Under the pieces are notes generated by a model. That model saw only the letters and a list, made by a program, of their open reading frames with translations, was not told where the DNA came from and made no database searches. From Azospirillum oryzae (lineage in GTDB: Bacteria > Pseudomonadota > Alphaproteobacteria > Azospirillales > Azospirillaceae), in assembly GCF_008364795.1 (NCBI RefSeq), contig NZ_VTTM01000011.1, forward strand, positions 124,001 to 188,000: DNA of 64,000 nucleotides, written 5' to 3'. Of the stretch, positions 18,046 to 26,573 are shown in pieces (within the stretch, counting starts at the first letter, position 1; the number at the start of each line of letters is the position of its first letter). The position numbers and the translations under genes are program-made.

Positions 18046-19193
18046 GCGTCATCGACCTGATCGCCGGCCTGTCGCTGGCTCTGGCTCTGCTGCCGCTGGG
18101 GCAGGGGATGCTCAACCTGTATCTCTATCGCCGTCCGACCACCGCGCCGCCGCTGGGCACCGCCGTCAGCATCCTGATCCCCGCCCGCAACGAGGAGACC
18201 GGCATCGCCGCCGCCGTCGATGCGGCGCTGCTCAGCCGCGGTGTCGAGGTGGAGGTCGTGGTGCTCGACGATCATTCCACCGACCGCACGGCGGAGATCG
18301 TCCGAGCCATCGCCGCCCGTGACCCGCGCGTCCGGCTGGAACCCGCACCGCCGCTGCCGCCGGGCTGGTCGGGCAAGCAGCATGCCTGTCAGGTGCTTGC
18401 CGGTCTGGCACGCTATCCCGTGCTGCTGTTCCAGGATGCCGACGTGCGGTTGTCCCCCGCCGCGGCCCGCTTGACCGCCGGCGCCCTGCTGTCGGGCGGG
18501 AACGGCCTGATCAGCGGCTTCCCGCGCGAGGAGACCGGGACGCTGGCCGAGGCGCTGGTGATCCCGCTGATCCATTTCCTCCTGCTCGGCTACCTGCCGA
18601 TGGCGGGGATGCGGCGCTCGACCGACCCGCGCTTCGGCGCCGCCTGCGGCCAACTGATCGCGGTGAGGAAGGAGGCTTATCTTCAGGCCGGCGGCCATGC
18701 CGCCATCGCCGCCTCGCTGCATGACGGGGTGACGCTGCCGCGCGCCTTCCGCCGGGCCGGGCAGGGCACCGACCTGTTCGACGCCACCGGCCTTGCCCGC
18801 TGCCGGATGTATCGCGGCTGGCGCGAGGTGTGGTCCGGCTTCTCCAAGAACGCGACGGAGGGGATGGCGACACCGGCCGCCCTGCCGGTCTGGACCCTGC
18901 TGCTGTTCGGCGGCCATGTGCTGCCCTGGATGCTGTTGGGCTGGGCGGCTCTGCACCCGCTGCCCATGACGGCGGTCGTCATAGCGGGGTTGGCGGCGAT
19001 GGCCGGGGTGATCTTCCGCCTGCTGCTGGCCGTCCACTTCCGTCAGAGCGTCGTCGGCGCCCTGCTGCACCCGGTCGGCATCCTCATCATGCTGGCGATT
19101 CAATGGTCGGCGCTGCTGCGCGCGCGCCATGGCAAGCCGGCGGAATGGCGGGGTCGGGCCTATCCGGCCGGGCCGGGACCGGAGGCGCCATGA
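18042..19193 (+). CDS. Family 2 glycosyltransferase, membrane-bound (CrtQ-like)
   Basis: A 383-aa GT2-fold enzyme. An N-terminal membrane helix (about 5-28) is followed by the nucleotide-sugar site SILIPARNEETGI, VLDDHSTDRT and the DxD motif in LLFQDADVRL. Three or four hydrophobic segments lie at the C-terminus. The layout matches glycosyltransferases that glycosylate diapocarotenoid acids (CrtQ) as well as hopanoid-type enzymes. Overlaps of 4 bp on both sides place it firmly in the same operon as the desaturases, acyltransferase and sulfotransferase. Confidence 0.87.
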   Translation: MSVIDLIAGLSLALALLPLGQGMLNLYLYRRPTTAPPLGTAVSILIPARNEETGIAAAVDAALLSRGVEVEVVVLDDHSTDRTAEIVRAIAARDPRVRLEPAPPLPPGWSGKQHACQVLAGLARYPVLLFQDADVRLSPAAARLTAGALLSGGNGLISGFPREETGTLAEALVIPLIHFLLLGYLPMAGMRRSTDPRFGAACGQLIAVRKEAYLQAGGHAAIAASLHDGVTLPRAFRRAGQGTDLFDATGLARCRMYRGWREVWSGFSKNATEGMATPAALPVWTLLLFGGHVLPWMLLGWAALHPLPMTAVVIAGLAAMAGVIFRLLLAVHFRQSVVGALLHPVGILIMLAIQWSALLRARHGKPAEWRGRAYPAGPGPEAP

Positions 19194-20302
19194 CGCCCTG
19201 GCTGCGCCGGAACGGGCACCGCATCTTCCACCCGCTGGCCGGGGCCGACGCCGCCACGCTGGCGACCGTGCTGCGCGACGGCGGCGGTGTCGGGCTGCTG
19301 CACCTGCACCGCGTAGCCACCGCGCTGGGGGCCGCCGCGATCCGCGCGCCGCTGGACCTGCTGGAGCAGCGGCGGGTGAAGCGGCTGGCGAGGCAGGGCA
19401 GGACCGCCGGACCGCCGCCGCTGTTCATCCTCGGTCACTGGCGCAGCGGCACCACCCATCTGCTGAACCTGCTGGCCCAGGACCCGCGCTTTGCCGCCCC
19501 CGATCCGCTGGCGGTCGGCCTGCCATGGGGCTTTCTGGGCTTGAGTTCCTTCTGGCGCTCCCGGCTGGAGGAATGGCTGCCGCCCGACCGAATCATCGAC
19601 GCCATGCCGGTCGACCCCACCTCTCCGCAGGAGGACGAACTGGCCCTCGCCCTGATGCAGCCGCTGTCCTATTACCACGGCATCTTCTTCCCCAAACATC
19701 TGCGCCGCGCCTTCCGCCGGGGCGTGCTTTTCGAGGATTGCCGCCCGGAGGCCGTCGACCTGTGGCGCCGTCGGATGGCCCTCTACCTGACCAAGATGCA
19801 GATCAATTACGGCGGCCGGCGCCTGCTGATCAAGAATCCGGCCCACACGCCCAAGCTGGCGGAACTGCTGGCCCTACGTCCCGACGCCGTCTTCGTCCAC
19901 ATTCACCGCGATCCATACGAGGTCTTCAGCTCCACACGCCGCATGTTGCTGACCCTGCTGCGGGAGTTCTCGCTGCAATCCTATGATCCGCGGGCGGTGG
20001 ACGGTCTGGTGCTGGACCTCTACCCGGCGATGATGGCGCGGTTCGACCGCGACCGGGCGCTGCTGCCACCCGGCCGGCTGGTGGAAATCCGCTATGACCG
20101 CTTCGTCGCCGACCCGCTGGAGACGCTGGGCGAGGTTTATGACGGGCTTGCACTCGGCCCGTTCGAGCCGGTACGGCCGCGGGTCGAGCGCTACCTCGCC
20201 GACGTCCGCGACTACCGCCGGGCTCGTCACGACCTGGAGGACCCGGCCCGCAGCGCCGTGCGCCGGCGCTGGGCCTTCGCCTTCGACCGCTGGGGCTATT
20301 GA
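19190..20302 (+). CDS. PAPS-dependent sulfotransferase, end gene of the carotenoid-type operon
   Basis: A 370-aa sulfotransferase-fold protein. The 5'-phosphosulfate loop of the PAPS site is FILGHWRSGTTHLLNLL near residue 79, and the 3'-phosphate site is VHIHRDPYEVFSSTRRM near residue 233. Both keep the key Arg/Ser/Thr residues, so it should be active. It transfers sulfate from PAPS to a hydroxyl, probably of a small lipid or sugar. The gene starts in the stop codon of the glycosyltransferase (ATGA), implying that the sulfated product belongs to the same pathway. Sulfated carotenoids are known from a few marine alphaproteobacteria, but a sulfotransferase in this gene context is unusual. Stop at 20302 converges on mazG with a 4-bp gap. 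Confidence 0.85.
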   Translation: MTPWLRRNGHRIFHPLAGADAATLATVLRDGGGVGLLHLHRVATALGAAAIRAPLDLLEQRRVKRLARQGRTAGPPPLFILGHWRSGTTHLLNLLAQDPRFAAPDPLAVGLPWGFLGLSSFWRSRLEEWLPPDRIIDAMPVDPTSPQEDELALALMQPLSYYHGIFFPKHLRRAFRRGVLFEDCRPEAVDLWRRRMALYLTKMQINYGGRRLLIKNPAHTPKLAELLALRPDAVFVHIHRDPYEVFSSTRRMLLTLLREFSLQSYDPRAVDGLVLDLYPAMMARFDRDRALLPPGRLVEIRYDRFVADPLETLGEVYDGLALGPFEPVRPRVERYLADVRDYRRARHDLEDPARSAVRRRWAFAFDRWGY

Positions 20303-20306
20303 ACCG

Positions 20307-21116
20307 TCAGGCTTCGCCGCGTTCCTCGCGCTTTGCCTGCTGCCACAGCGCTTCCATCTCGTCCAGCGTCGCGTCCTGCGGCTTGCGCCCCACGGTGGAC
20401 AACAGCGCCTCGATGCGGTGGAAGCGGCGTTCGAACTTGGCGTTGGTGCCGCGCAGCGCCGCTTCCGGCTCCACCTTCAGCCGGCGGGCGAGATTGACCA
20501 GCGCGAACAGCAGGTCGCCCAACTCGTCGGCCACCCGTTCCTGAGCCGAACCGGCGTCCATCTCCGCCCGCAACTCCCGCACCTCCTCCTCGATCTTGTC
20601 GAGGATGTCGCGGGCATCCGTCCAGTCGAAGCCGACGCGCGCCGCGCGGTTCTGCAGCTTCAGCGCGCGGGTCAGCGCCGGCAGCCCGGCAATCACGCCC
20701 TCCAGCGCCGACGGCGCCCGGCCTTCCTCGGCAGCCTTCGCCGCGCGCTCGGCCGCCTTGTGGTCCTCCCAGCGCGAAGTTTGATGGTCCGACGATTTCA
20801 CCTCTTCCGGTCCGAAGACGTGGGGGTGACGGCGGATCATCTTGTCGGTGATGACGCCGGCGACCTCGTCGAAGTCGAACAGTCCTTCCTCGCGGGCCAT
20901 CTGGCTGTAATAGACGACCTGGAACAGCAGATCGCCCAGTTCCTCGCGCAGGGCGACCTTGTCGTCCTTCTCGATGGCGTCGGCGACCTCATAGGCCTCT
21001 TCGATCGTGTGCGGCGCGATGGAGCGATAAGTCTGCTCCAAATCCCACGGACACCCGCCGTCGGGATTCCGCAGCCGCGCCATCACGTCGAGCAGCCGGT
21101 CGATGTTGCGGGTCAT
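20307..21116 (-). CDS. mazG: Nucleoside triphosphate pyrophosphohydrolase MazG
   Basis: A 269-aa all-alpha NTP pyrophosphohydrolase that hydrolyses (d)NTPs to NMP and PPi in house-cleaning. Both MazG repeats are visible. The first has CPWDLEQTYRSIAPHTIEEAYE and the metal-binding EELGDLLFQVVYYSQ. The second has FDWTDARDILDKIEEEVRE and ADELGDLLFALVNLAR. Start ATG 21116 gives the family's normal length and N-terminus (MTRNIDRLLDVMARLR). It converges on the sulfotransferase gene and is divergent from marR. Confidence 0.96.
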   Translation of the reverse strand: MTRNIDRLLDVMARLRNPDGGCPWDLEQTYRSIAPHTIEEAYEVADAIEKDDKVALREELGDLLFQVVYYSQMAREEGLFDFDEVAGVITDKMIRRHPHVFGPEEVKSSDHQTSRWEDHKAAERAAKAAEEGRAPSALEGVIAGLPALTRALKLQNRAARVGFDWTDARDILDKIEEEVRELRAEMDAGSAQERVADELGDLLFALVNLARRLKVEPEAALRGTNAKFERRFHRIEALLSTVGRKPQDATLDEMEALWQQAKREERGEA

Positions 21117-21235
21117 GTCGTGCCGTCTCCGATTGCGGGGAGGGGAAAGTCCGCGACGATAGCGGACGGGCGCCGACGGGGGAAGGTTCGCGGCATCGGC
21201 ACTGACATTCCTACTTTGCGGGCGCTCATTGAACA

Positions 21236-21355
21236 CATAATCCACATTATGGAAATTTATCCCTCCCGCACCGCAGCAATCCAGCCATGCGGCAAGCAGA
21301 GCCGCAGGCGCACTCTGCCCCTTGCCAAAATTCGATAGCAAACCTATTAAATAGG
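21236..21355. promoter_or_regulatory. Two palindromes upstream of marR (candidate MarR operators)
   Basis: CATAATCCACATTATG (21236-21251) has perfect 6-bp arms. CCTATTAAATAGG (21343-21355) has perfect 5-bp arms and ends one base before the marR start codon. Both lie in the only AT-rich part of the mazG-marR gap. MarR proteins typically bind such palindromes in their own promoter, so autoregulation, and regulation of the efflux operon behind it, is likely. The downstream palindrome would also cover any ribosome site. Confidence 0.45.
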
Positions 21356-21356
21356 A

Positions 21357-21809
21357 ATGCTACAAGATAAGCCTCTACGCCTTCCTCCCAATTTCGGCCT
21401 GCACCTGTTCCGCGCCTCCCATCTGTGGCGGCGGGCGGCGAACAAGGTGCTGGCGGACAGCGGGTTTTCCACCTCGGCCATCGCGCCGCTGATGCTGCTG
21501 GCCGAACTCGGCGACGGGTTGCGGCAGCGCGAACTGGCGGAGGAGATGGCCGTGGAAGGCCCGTCGCTCGTCCGCCTTCTCGACGGGCTGGAAGCGGCCG
21601 GGCTGCTGGAACGGCGCGAGGATGCCTGCGACCGCCGGGCGAAGACCCTGCACATGACCGACGCCGGCCGTCAGCTGTTGGTTCAGGTGAACGAGGCGTT
21701 GAACGACGTCCGCCAACGGCTGATGGCAGAGGCGACGGAGGCCGATGTGGAGGCCTGCTATCGCGTGCTATCCATCATCGAGGCCAACGCCAAGCGTGAA
21801 CAGACCTGA
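21357..21809 (+). CDS. MarR family transcriptional regulator
   Basis: A 150-aa winged-helix regulator. Helix-turn-helix residues are about 50-75 (LRQRELAEEMAVEGPSLVRL), followed by the wing with the family's DxRxK-like signature DACDRRAKTLHMTDAGRQLL. It precedes an AaeXAB-type efflux operon (adaptor, FUSC channel, DUF1656) on the same strand and probably represses it until an aromatic acid or similar ligand binds. ATG 21357 is the only start that keeps the conserved N-terminus. The upstream bases form a palindrome rather than a Shine-Dalgarno, so translation may be leaderless. Confidence 0.9.
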   Translation: MLQDKPLRLPPNFGLHLFRASHLWRRAANKVLADSGFSTSAIAPLMLLAELGDGLRQRELAEEMAVEGPSLVRLLDGLEAAGLLERREDACDRRAKTLHMTDAGRQLLVQVNEALNDVRQRLMAEATEADVEACYRVLSIIEANAKREQT

Positions 21810-21915
21810 CCGCAGCGTGTTTTCCGGGGGCGTGTTTTCGGAACAGCGCCACGGCCGGCACCGGCCGCGCTGCGCCTCCGGTCGCATCGCACGCGGTGAT
21901 CGAGGAACCCTGACC

Positions 21916-22833
21916 GTGACATTCCTTCCTTCCTTCCGGGCCATGGCCCGGATCGCCGTGACCCTGCTGGTGACCGTGGCGGCGGTCGGCGGCGGACTGT
22001 GGCTTTGGGATTACTATATGAATGAGCCCTGGACCCGAGACGGCCGCGTCCGCGCCGACATCGTCCAGATCTCCTCCGACGTCGCCGGTCTGGTGACCGA
22101 CGTGCGGGTGGCCGACAACCAGCTGGTCCGCAAGGGCGAGGTGCTGTTCGTCGTCGATCCCGGCCGCTACCGGCTGGCGGAGGAGCAGGCGCAGGCCAAC
22201 CTCGACAGCGCCAAGGCCGAGCTGGCCTATCGCACCGCCGAGGCACACCGGTACGAACAGTTGGGCAACAACGTCGTCTCGACCGCCCAGCGCCAGGAGG
22301 TGATGTCGGCGATGGCCAAGGCGGCCGCCGCAGCCAAGCAGGCGGAGGCCGCACTCGACCTCGCCCGCTTCAACCTCGGCCGCACGGAGGTGAGGGCGAC
22401 CGTCGACGGCTATGTCACCAACCTGCAGATGAAGGCCGGCAACTATGTCGCCGCCGGGCAGGCGGTGGTGGCGCTGATCGACAGCCATTCCTTCTATGTC
22501 ATGGGCTATTTCGAAGAGACCAAGCTGCCGCGCATCCGTGTCGGCGCCCCTGTGTCGGTCCGGATCATGGGCGTGAGCACCGAACTGCGCGGCCGGGTCG
22601 ACAGCATCGCCCGCGCCATCGTCGACCGCGACCGGGCGGAGGGCACCGGGCTGGTCGCCAACGTCAACCCGACCTTCAACTGGGTGCGGCTGGCCCAGCG
22701 CATCCCCGTGCGCATCGCCCTGGACGAAGTGCCGGAATCGCTCCAGCTGGTTGCCGGGCGCACCGCGACGGTGTCGGTGGTGGGCGCGCCCGACGGCACG
22801 CCGAAGGTCGCCCAGCTGCCGGCCGGGCAGTGA
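21916..22833 (+). CDS. HlyD-type periplasmic adaptor of an AaeAB-like efflux pump
   Basis: A 305-aa membrane-fusion protein: one N-terminal transmembrane helix (IAVTLLVTVAAVGGGLWLW), split biotinyl-lipoyl halves (RADIVQISSDVAGLVTDVRV and VRATVDGYVTNLQMKAGNYV) flanking a short helical hairpin, then a beta-barrel. This is the AaeA/EmrA subgroup. I choose GTG 21916 because GAGGA lies nine bases upstream; ATG 21943 would also give a functional membrane helix. It is followed after 10 bp by the FUSC gene and works with it to export probably aromatic carboxylic acids across the envelope. Confidence 0.9.
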   Translation: MTFLPSFRAMARIAVTLLVTVAAVGGGLWLWDYYMNEPWTRDGRVRADIVQISSDVAGLVTDVRVADNQLVRKGEVLFVVDPGRYRLAEEQAQANLDSAKAELAYRTAEAHRYEQLGNNVVSTAQRQEVMSAMAKAAAAAKQAEAALDLARFNLGRTEVRATVDGYVTNLQMKAGNYVAAGQAVVALIDSHSFYVMGYFEETKLPRIRVGAPVSVRIMGVSTELRGRVDSIARAIVDRDRAEGTGLVANVNPTFNWVRLAQRIPVRIALDEVPESLQLVAGRTATVSVVGAPDGTPKVAQLPAGQ

Positions 22834-22843
22834 GCGCGCGCCG

Positions 22844-24931
22844 ATGCCCAAGGCCCCTACCCTCGACGAGCTGGTCTTTTCGCTGAAGTCCTTCGCCGCC
22901 TCCATGCTGGCGCTCTACATCGCGTTCGGCATGGGGCTGCCGCGTCCCTTCTGGGCGATGCTGACCGCCTATGTGGTGTCGAGCCCGCTGTCGGGCACCG
23001 TGCGGTCGAAGGCAGTCTATCGCGTCGCCGGCACGGTGGTCGGCAGCATCGCCGCCGTCGTCCTGACGGTGGAACTGGTCAATGCGCCGGAGTTGCTGTC
23101 GCTGGCGGTCGGGCTTTGGGTCGGCGGCTGCCTGTTCATCTCGCTGCTGGACCGCACGCCGCGCAGCTACGCCTTCATGCTCGCGGGCTACACCGCCGGG
23201 CTGATCGTCTTCCCGGCCGTCTCCAATCCGGAGGCGATCTTCGACACCGGGTTGGCGCGGGTGGAGGAAATCATCCTCGGCATCGTCTGCGCCACAGTCA
23301 TCCACAGCGTGATCCTGCCGCGCGGCATGGGACCGGTGCTGCTCGGCAAGCTCGACGCAGCCCTGCGCGATGCGGAACGCTGGACGCTGGATGCTTTGGA
23401 CGGGGTCGGGATGGACGCGCGCCTGCGCGACCGCCACAAGATGGCGACCGACCTGACCGAATTGCGGGTGATGACGACCCATCTGCCCTACGACACCTCC
23501 GACCTGCGGTGGATGACCCGGCCGATGCGGGCCTTGCAGGACCGGATGGTCTATCTGCTGCCGGTGTTGACCGCGGTGCAGGACCGGCTGATCGCGCTGC
23601 GCGGCCCGCAGGGCGAACTGCCCGCCGATGTGGCCCCGGTTCTAGCGGCGACACGCGGCTGGATCGCCGCCGGCGCCGATGCCGATCCGACGGAGGCCGG
23701 GCGGCTGATCGGCTGGCTCGATCGGCTGGAGGCGGAGGAGGCGGGGCGGGCATCGGCCGGCTGGCAGGCGGCGACACGCTTCAGCTTCATCCGGCGCCTG
23801 CGGTCGCTGGTGGAGATCCACCGCGACTGCCGGGACCTGCGGGCACACATCGCGACCGGCGACCGCGACCTGCCCGACCATCTCGACCCGCTGGCCCGCA
23901 AGCGCTCGCGCGGCGTTTTCCATCTGGACCAGGGCATGGCGGCATGGTCGGCGGCGGCGGCCCTGCTGGGCATCACCACCGTCTGCGCCTTCTGGATCCT
24001 GACCGGCTGGTCGTCGGGGTCGGCGGCGGCGATGATGGTGGCGGTGTTCACCTGCTTCTTCGCATCCTTCGACGACCCGGTGCCGGGCATCCGCCTGTTC
24101 CTGGTCTACACGCTGGCGTCCATTCCGCTGTCGGCCTTCTATCTGCTGGTGGTGCTGCCGTCCTTCGACAGCTTCCCCATGCTGGTGCTGTGTTTGGCGC
24201 CGACGCTGGTGACGCTGGGCATCTTCGTCGCCCGGCCGGCGACGATGGGCAAGGCGATGGCGCTGATCTTCGGCGTCGGCGGTTCTCTCAGCCTGCTCGA
24301 TACCGGAAACGGCGATTTCGCGTCCTTCCTGAACAGCAGCACCGGGCAGATCGTCGGCATCGTCACCGCGATGCTGGTCACCCGCATGTGCCGGTCGGTC
24401 GGCGCGGCCTGGAGCGCGCGGCGCCTGCTGCACATCGGCTGGCGCGAGATCGCCGATCTGGCGCGGATGCGCGGGGTGCCGGCGAATGACGGCTTCGAAA
24501 GCCGCATGCTGGACCGCGTCGGGCTGCTGTCGGCCCGGCTGGCGCAGGCGGGCGGATCGGTGGATGTGGACGCCATCGACGCCGTGCGGGACCTGCGGGT
24601 CGGGCTGAACGTGGTGGAACTTCAGCGGGCCCGCCCGGTTCTGGGGCCGGCCGGCGGGGCGGCTCTGGAGCGTCTGCTGCGCGGTGTCGCCGGCCATTTC
24701 CGCGCCCTGTGCGCCAAGCGGCCCGACCCGGCGCCGGCCGGGCTCCTGGACAGCATGGACGACCTGCTGTCGGCGATCGACGACGCCCCGCCCTGCCCCG
24801 AGCGCGACCGTGCGGTGGTGGCGCTGGCCGCCCTGCGGCGCGCCCTGTTCCCGGACGCGGCCCTGGAGGCGCAACCGATTGCCCCGGATGGCACCCACAA
24901 GTCATTGCGACAGGAAAGGGCACGCGCATGA
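22844..24931 (+). CDS. FUSC family inner-membrane efflux protein (AaeB-like)
   Basis: A 695-aa membrane protein with the duplicated FUSC layout. An N-terminal bundle of about six helices (from FAASMLALYIAFGMGLPRPFW) is followed by a cytoplasmic domain (about 160-350), a second bundle (AAALLGITTVCAFWILTGW onward) and a C-terminal cytoplasmic tail. The GLPRPFWAML motif is typical. AaeB homologues export p-hydroxybenzoate and related acids; the substrate here is not known. ATG 22844 sits 10 bp after the adaptor stop. The gene ends in an ATGA overlap with the DUF1656 gene. Confidence 0.92.
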   Translation: MPKAPTLDELVFSLKSFAASMLALYIAFGMGLPRPFWAMLTAYVVSSPLSGTVRSKAVYRVAGTVVGSIAAVVLTVELVNAPELLSLAVGLWVGGCLFISLLDRTPRSYAFMLAGYTAGLIVFPAVSNPEAIFDTGLARVEEIILGIVCATVIHSVILPRGMGPVLLGKLDAALRDAERWTLDALDGVGMDARLRDRHKMATDLTELRVMTTHLPYDTSDLRWMTRPMRALQDRMVYLLPVLTAVQDRLIALRGPQGELPADVAPVLAATRGWIAAGADADPTEAGRLIGWLDRLEAEEAGRASAGWQAATRFSFIRRLRSLVEIHRDCRDLRAHIATGDRDLPDHLDPLARKRSRGVFHLDQGMAAWSAAAALLGITTVCAFWILTGWSSGSAAAMMVAVFTCFFASFDDPVPGIRLFLVYTLASIPLSAFYLLVVLPSFDSFPMLVLCLAPTLVTLGIFVARPATMGKAMALIFGVGGSLSLLDTGNGDFASFLNSSTGQIVGIVTAMLVTRMCRSVGAAWSARRLLHIGWREIADLARMRGVPANDGFESRMLDRVGLLSARLAQAGGSVDVDAIDAVRDLRVGLNVVELQRARPVLGPAGGAALERLLRGVAGHFRALCAKRPDPAPAGLLDSMDDLLSAIDDAPPCPERDRAVVALAALRRALFPDAALEAQPIAPDGTHKSLRQERARA

Positions 24932-25137
24932 TCGGCGAAATCGACGTCTACGGCCTGTTCCTGCCGCCCTTGCTGATCCTGGCGGTGGTGGCCTGGGCTG
25001 TGTCGGCGCTGCTGCGCCGGGGGCTGCGCGCCATCGGTGCCTATGGCTGGGTCTGGCACGCGCCGCTGTTCGACTTCGCGCTCTATGTGCTGGTGCTGAG
25101 CGGCCTCGCCGGCCTGTGGTCGATCTTGTCCGCCTGA
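24928..25137 (+). CDS. DUF1656 small membrane protein (AaeX-like)
   Basis: A 69-aa protein with two hydrophobic helices. The N-terminal EIDVYGLFLPPLLILAVVAW and the C-terminal HAPLFDFALYVLVL are the DUF1656/AaeX signature. It is a regular partner of AaeAB-type pumps and of unknown biochemical role. It overlaps the FUSC stop codon (ATGA), which sets the start. Confidence 0.93.
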   Translation: MIGEIDVYGLFLPPLLILAVVAWAVSALLRRGLRAIGAYGWVWHAPLFDFALYVLVLSGLAGLWSILSA

Positions 25138-25181
25138 AATCGTCCACACCATGGCTGTTGCGGCGTGCTAGTCTGCGCGCC

Positions 25182-26573
25182 ATGACCGCCCCGCTGTCGC
25201 AGCCATTTTCCATGCCCGGCATGATGCCCGATGCCGACGCAGAGAGCGCCTGGATCGAAGTGATCCGGAAGATGGACGAGACCTATGCCAATCTCGTGAC
25301 GCAGCAGGTGGAACTGGAACGCAAGAATGCCGAGCTGGAGGAGGCGCAGGCCTTCATCGCCAGCGTCCTCGGCTCCATGACCGACGTTCTGATCGCCTGC
25401 GACCGCGACGGCCGGATCGAGCAGACCAACCCGGCGGCCGAACGGGCGCTGGGCTGTGCCGGGCGTGAGCTGACCGGGCAGCCGTTGCGCGATTTCCTTG
25501 AACCCTCCTTCCATCCCGCCTTCGCCCGCTTGTGCAGCGCCGCCCTTCAGCGCGAGGAGGTCAGCGATGTCGAGCTATCGCTCCGCGGGCCGGCCGGTCC
25601 CTTCCCCATCGCGGTCAACAGCACGGTGCGCTACGACCAGCGCGGCCACGCCATCGGGCTGGTTCTGGTCGGTCGGCCGGTCGGCGAGCTGCGCCGCGCC
25701 TACCGCGACCTCGCCGCCGCCCATGAAGGGCTGAAGCAGACCCAGCAGCAGCTCGTCCATTCGGAAAAGATGGCCTCGCTCGGCCGTCTGGTCGCCGGCG
25801 TGGCCCATGAATTGAACAATCCGATCTCCTTCGTCTATGGCAATGCCCATGCCATGCGCCGCTATGTCGACCGCATGACCGCCTATCTCGACCGCGTTCA
25901 CGAGGGGGCCGCGCCGGCGGAGCTGGCCTGCCTGCGCAAGGAACTGCGCATCGACCGTGCCCGCGCCGACGCCGCGGCGACGCTGGACGGTATGCTGGAA
26001 GGGACCGAGCGGGTGCGCGACATCGTGGCGGAGCTTCGCCGCTTCTCATCCGAACAGAAGCACGCCTCGGAACGCTTTGATCTGACGGCACTTCTGCGCT
26101 CCGCCGTTACCTGGGTGGCCAAGGCGCAGATGCCGGACCTGACCGTCGTCTTCGACCTGCCCGACACGCTGGACATCGCCGGCCATCCCGGCCACCTGCA
26201 TCAGGTCGCCATGAATCTGGTCCAGAACGCCATCGACGCCATGGCCGGCGCGCCGGTCAAGCGGCTGGAACTGCACGGACGGGAGGAGGAGGGAACGGTC
26301 GTCGTCACCATCCGCGACACCGGACACGGCATTCCCGACGCGATCGTCGGCCGTGTTTTCGATCCCTTCTTCACCACCAAGCCGGTCGGCAAGGGCACCG
26401 GGCTCGGCCTGTCAATCAGCTATCAGCTGGTGCGCGACCATGGCGGCGAACTGGCCGCCGCGAACCATCCGGATGGCGGGGCGCTGTTCACCCTCACCCT
26501 GCCGGCCGCGGGGGGCCGGGCCAAGGGTCGGGCCAAGGATCCGGCCAAGGATCCGGAAGGAGCCGCAAGATGA
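25182..26573 (+). CDS. hupT: Hydrogenase-regulating sensor histidine kinase HupT
   Basis: Cytosolic PAS-containing histidine kinase of 463 aa that pairs with the H2 sensor HupUV and signals to HupR. A short coiled coil (about 25-55) precedes a PAS domain (about 58-170, IASVLGSMTDVLIACDRDGR). The phospho-acceptor site is VAHELNNPISFVYGN near residue 208. The HATPase has N (LVQNAID), G1 (DTGHGIP), F (FFTTKP) and G2 (GTGLGLS) boxes. No membrane helices are present, as in other HupT proteins. ATG 25182 overlaps nothing; the gene ends ATGA into hupU. The last 20 residues are a low-complexity GRAKGRAKDPAKDPEG tail encoded by a GGCCAAGGATCC-type tandem repeat. A regulatory role is inferred from homology and position. 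Confidence 0.92.
   Translation: MTAPLSQPFSMPGMMPDADAESAWIEVIRKMDETYANLVTQQVELERKNAELEEAQAFIASVLGSMTDVLIACDRDGRIEQTNPAAERALGCAGRELTGQPLRDFLEPSFHPAFARLCSAALQREEVSDVELSLRGPAGPFPIAVNSTVRYDQRGHAIGLVLVGRPVGELRRAYRDLAAAHEGLKQTQQQLVHSEKMASLGRLVAGVAHELNNPISFVYGNAHAMRRYVDRMTAYLDRVHEGAAPAELACLRKELRIDRARADAAATLDGMLEGTERVRDIVAELRRFSSEQKHASERFDLTALLRSAVTWVAKAQMPDLTVVFDLPDTLDIAGHPGHLHQVAMNLVQNAIDAMAGAPVKRLELHGREEEGTVVVTIRDTGHGIPDAIVGRVFDPFFTTKPVGKGTGLGLSISYQLVRDHGGELAAANHPDGGALFTLTLPAAGGRAKGRAKDPAKDPEGAAR

Noticed and set aside
25150..25181. Possible -10 box (TAGTCT) giving a leaderless hupT transcript
   Set aside because: No matching -35 element at a normal distance; too weak to annotate.
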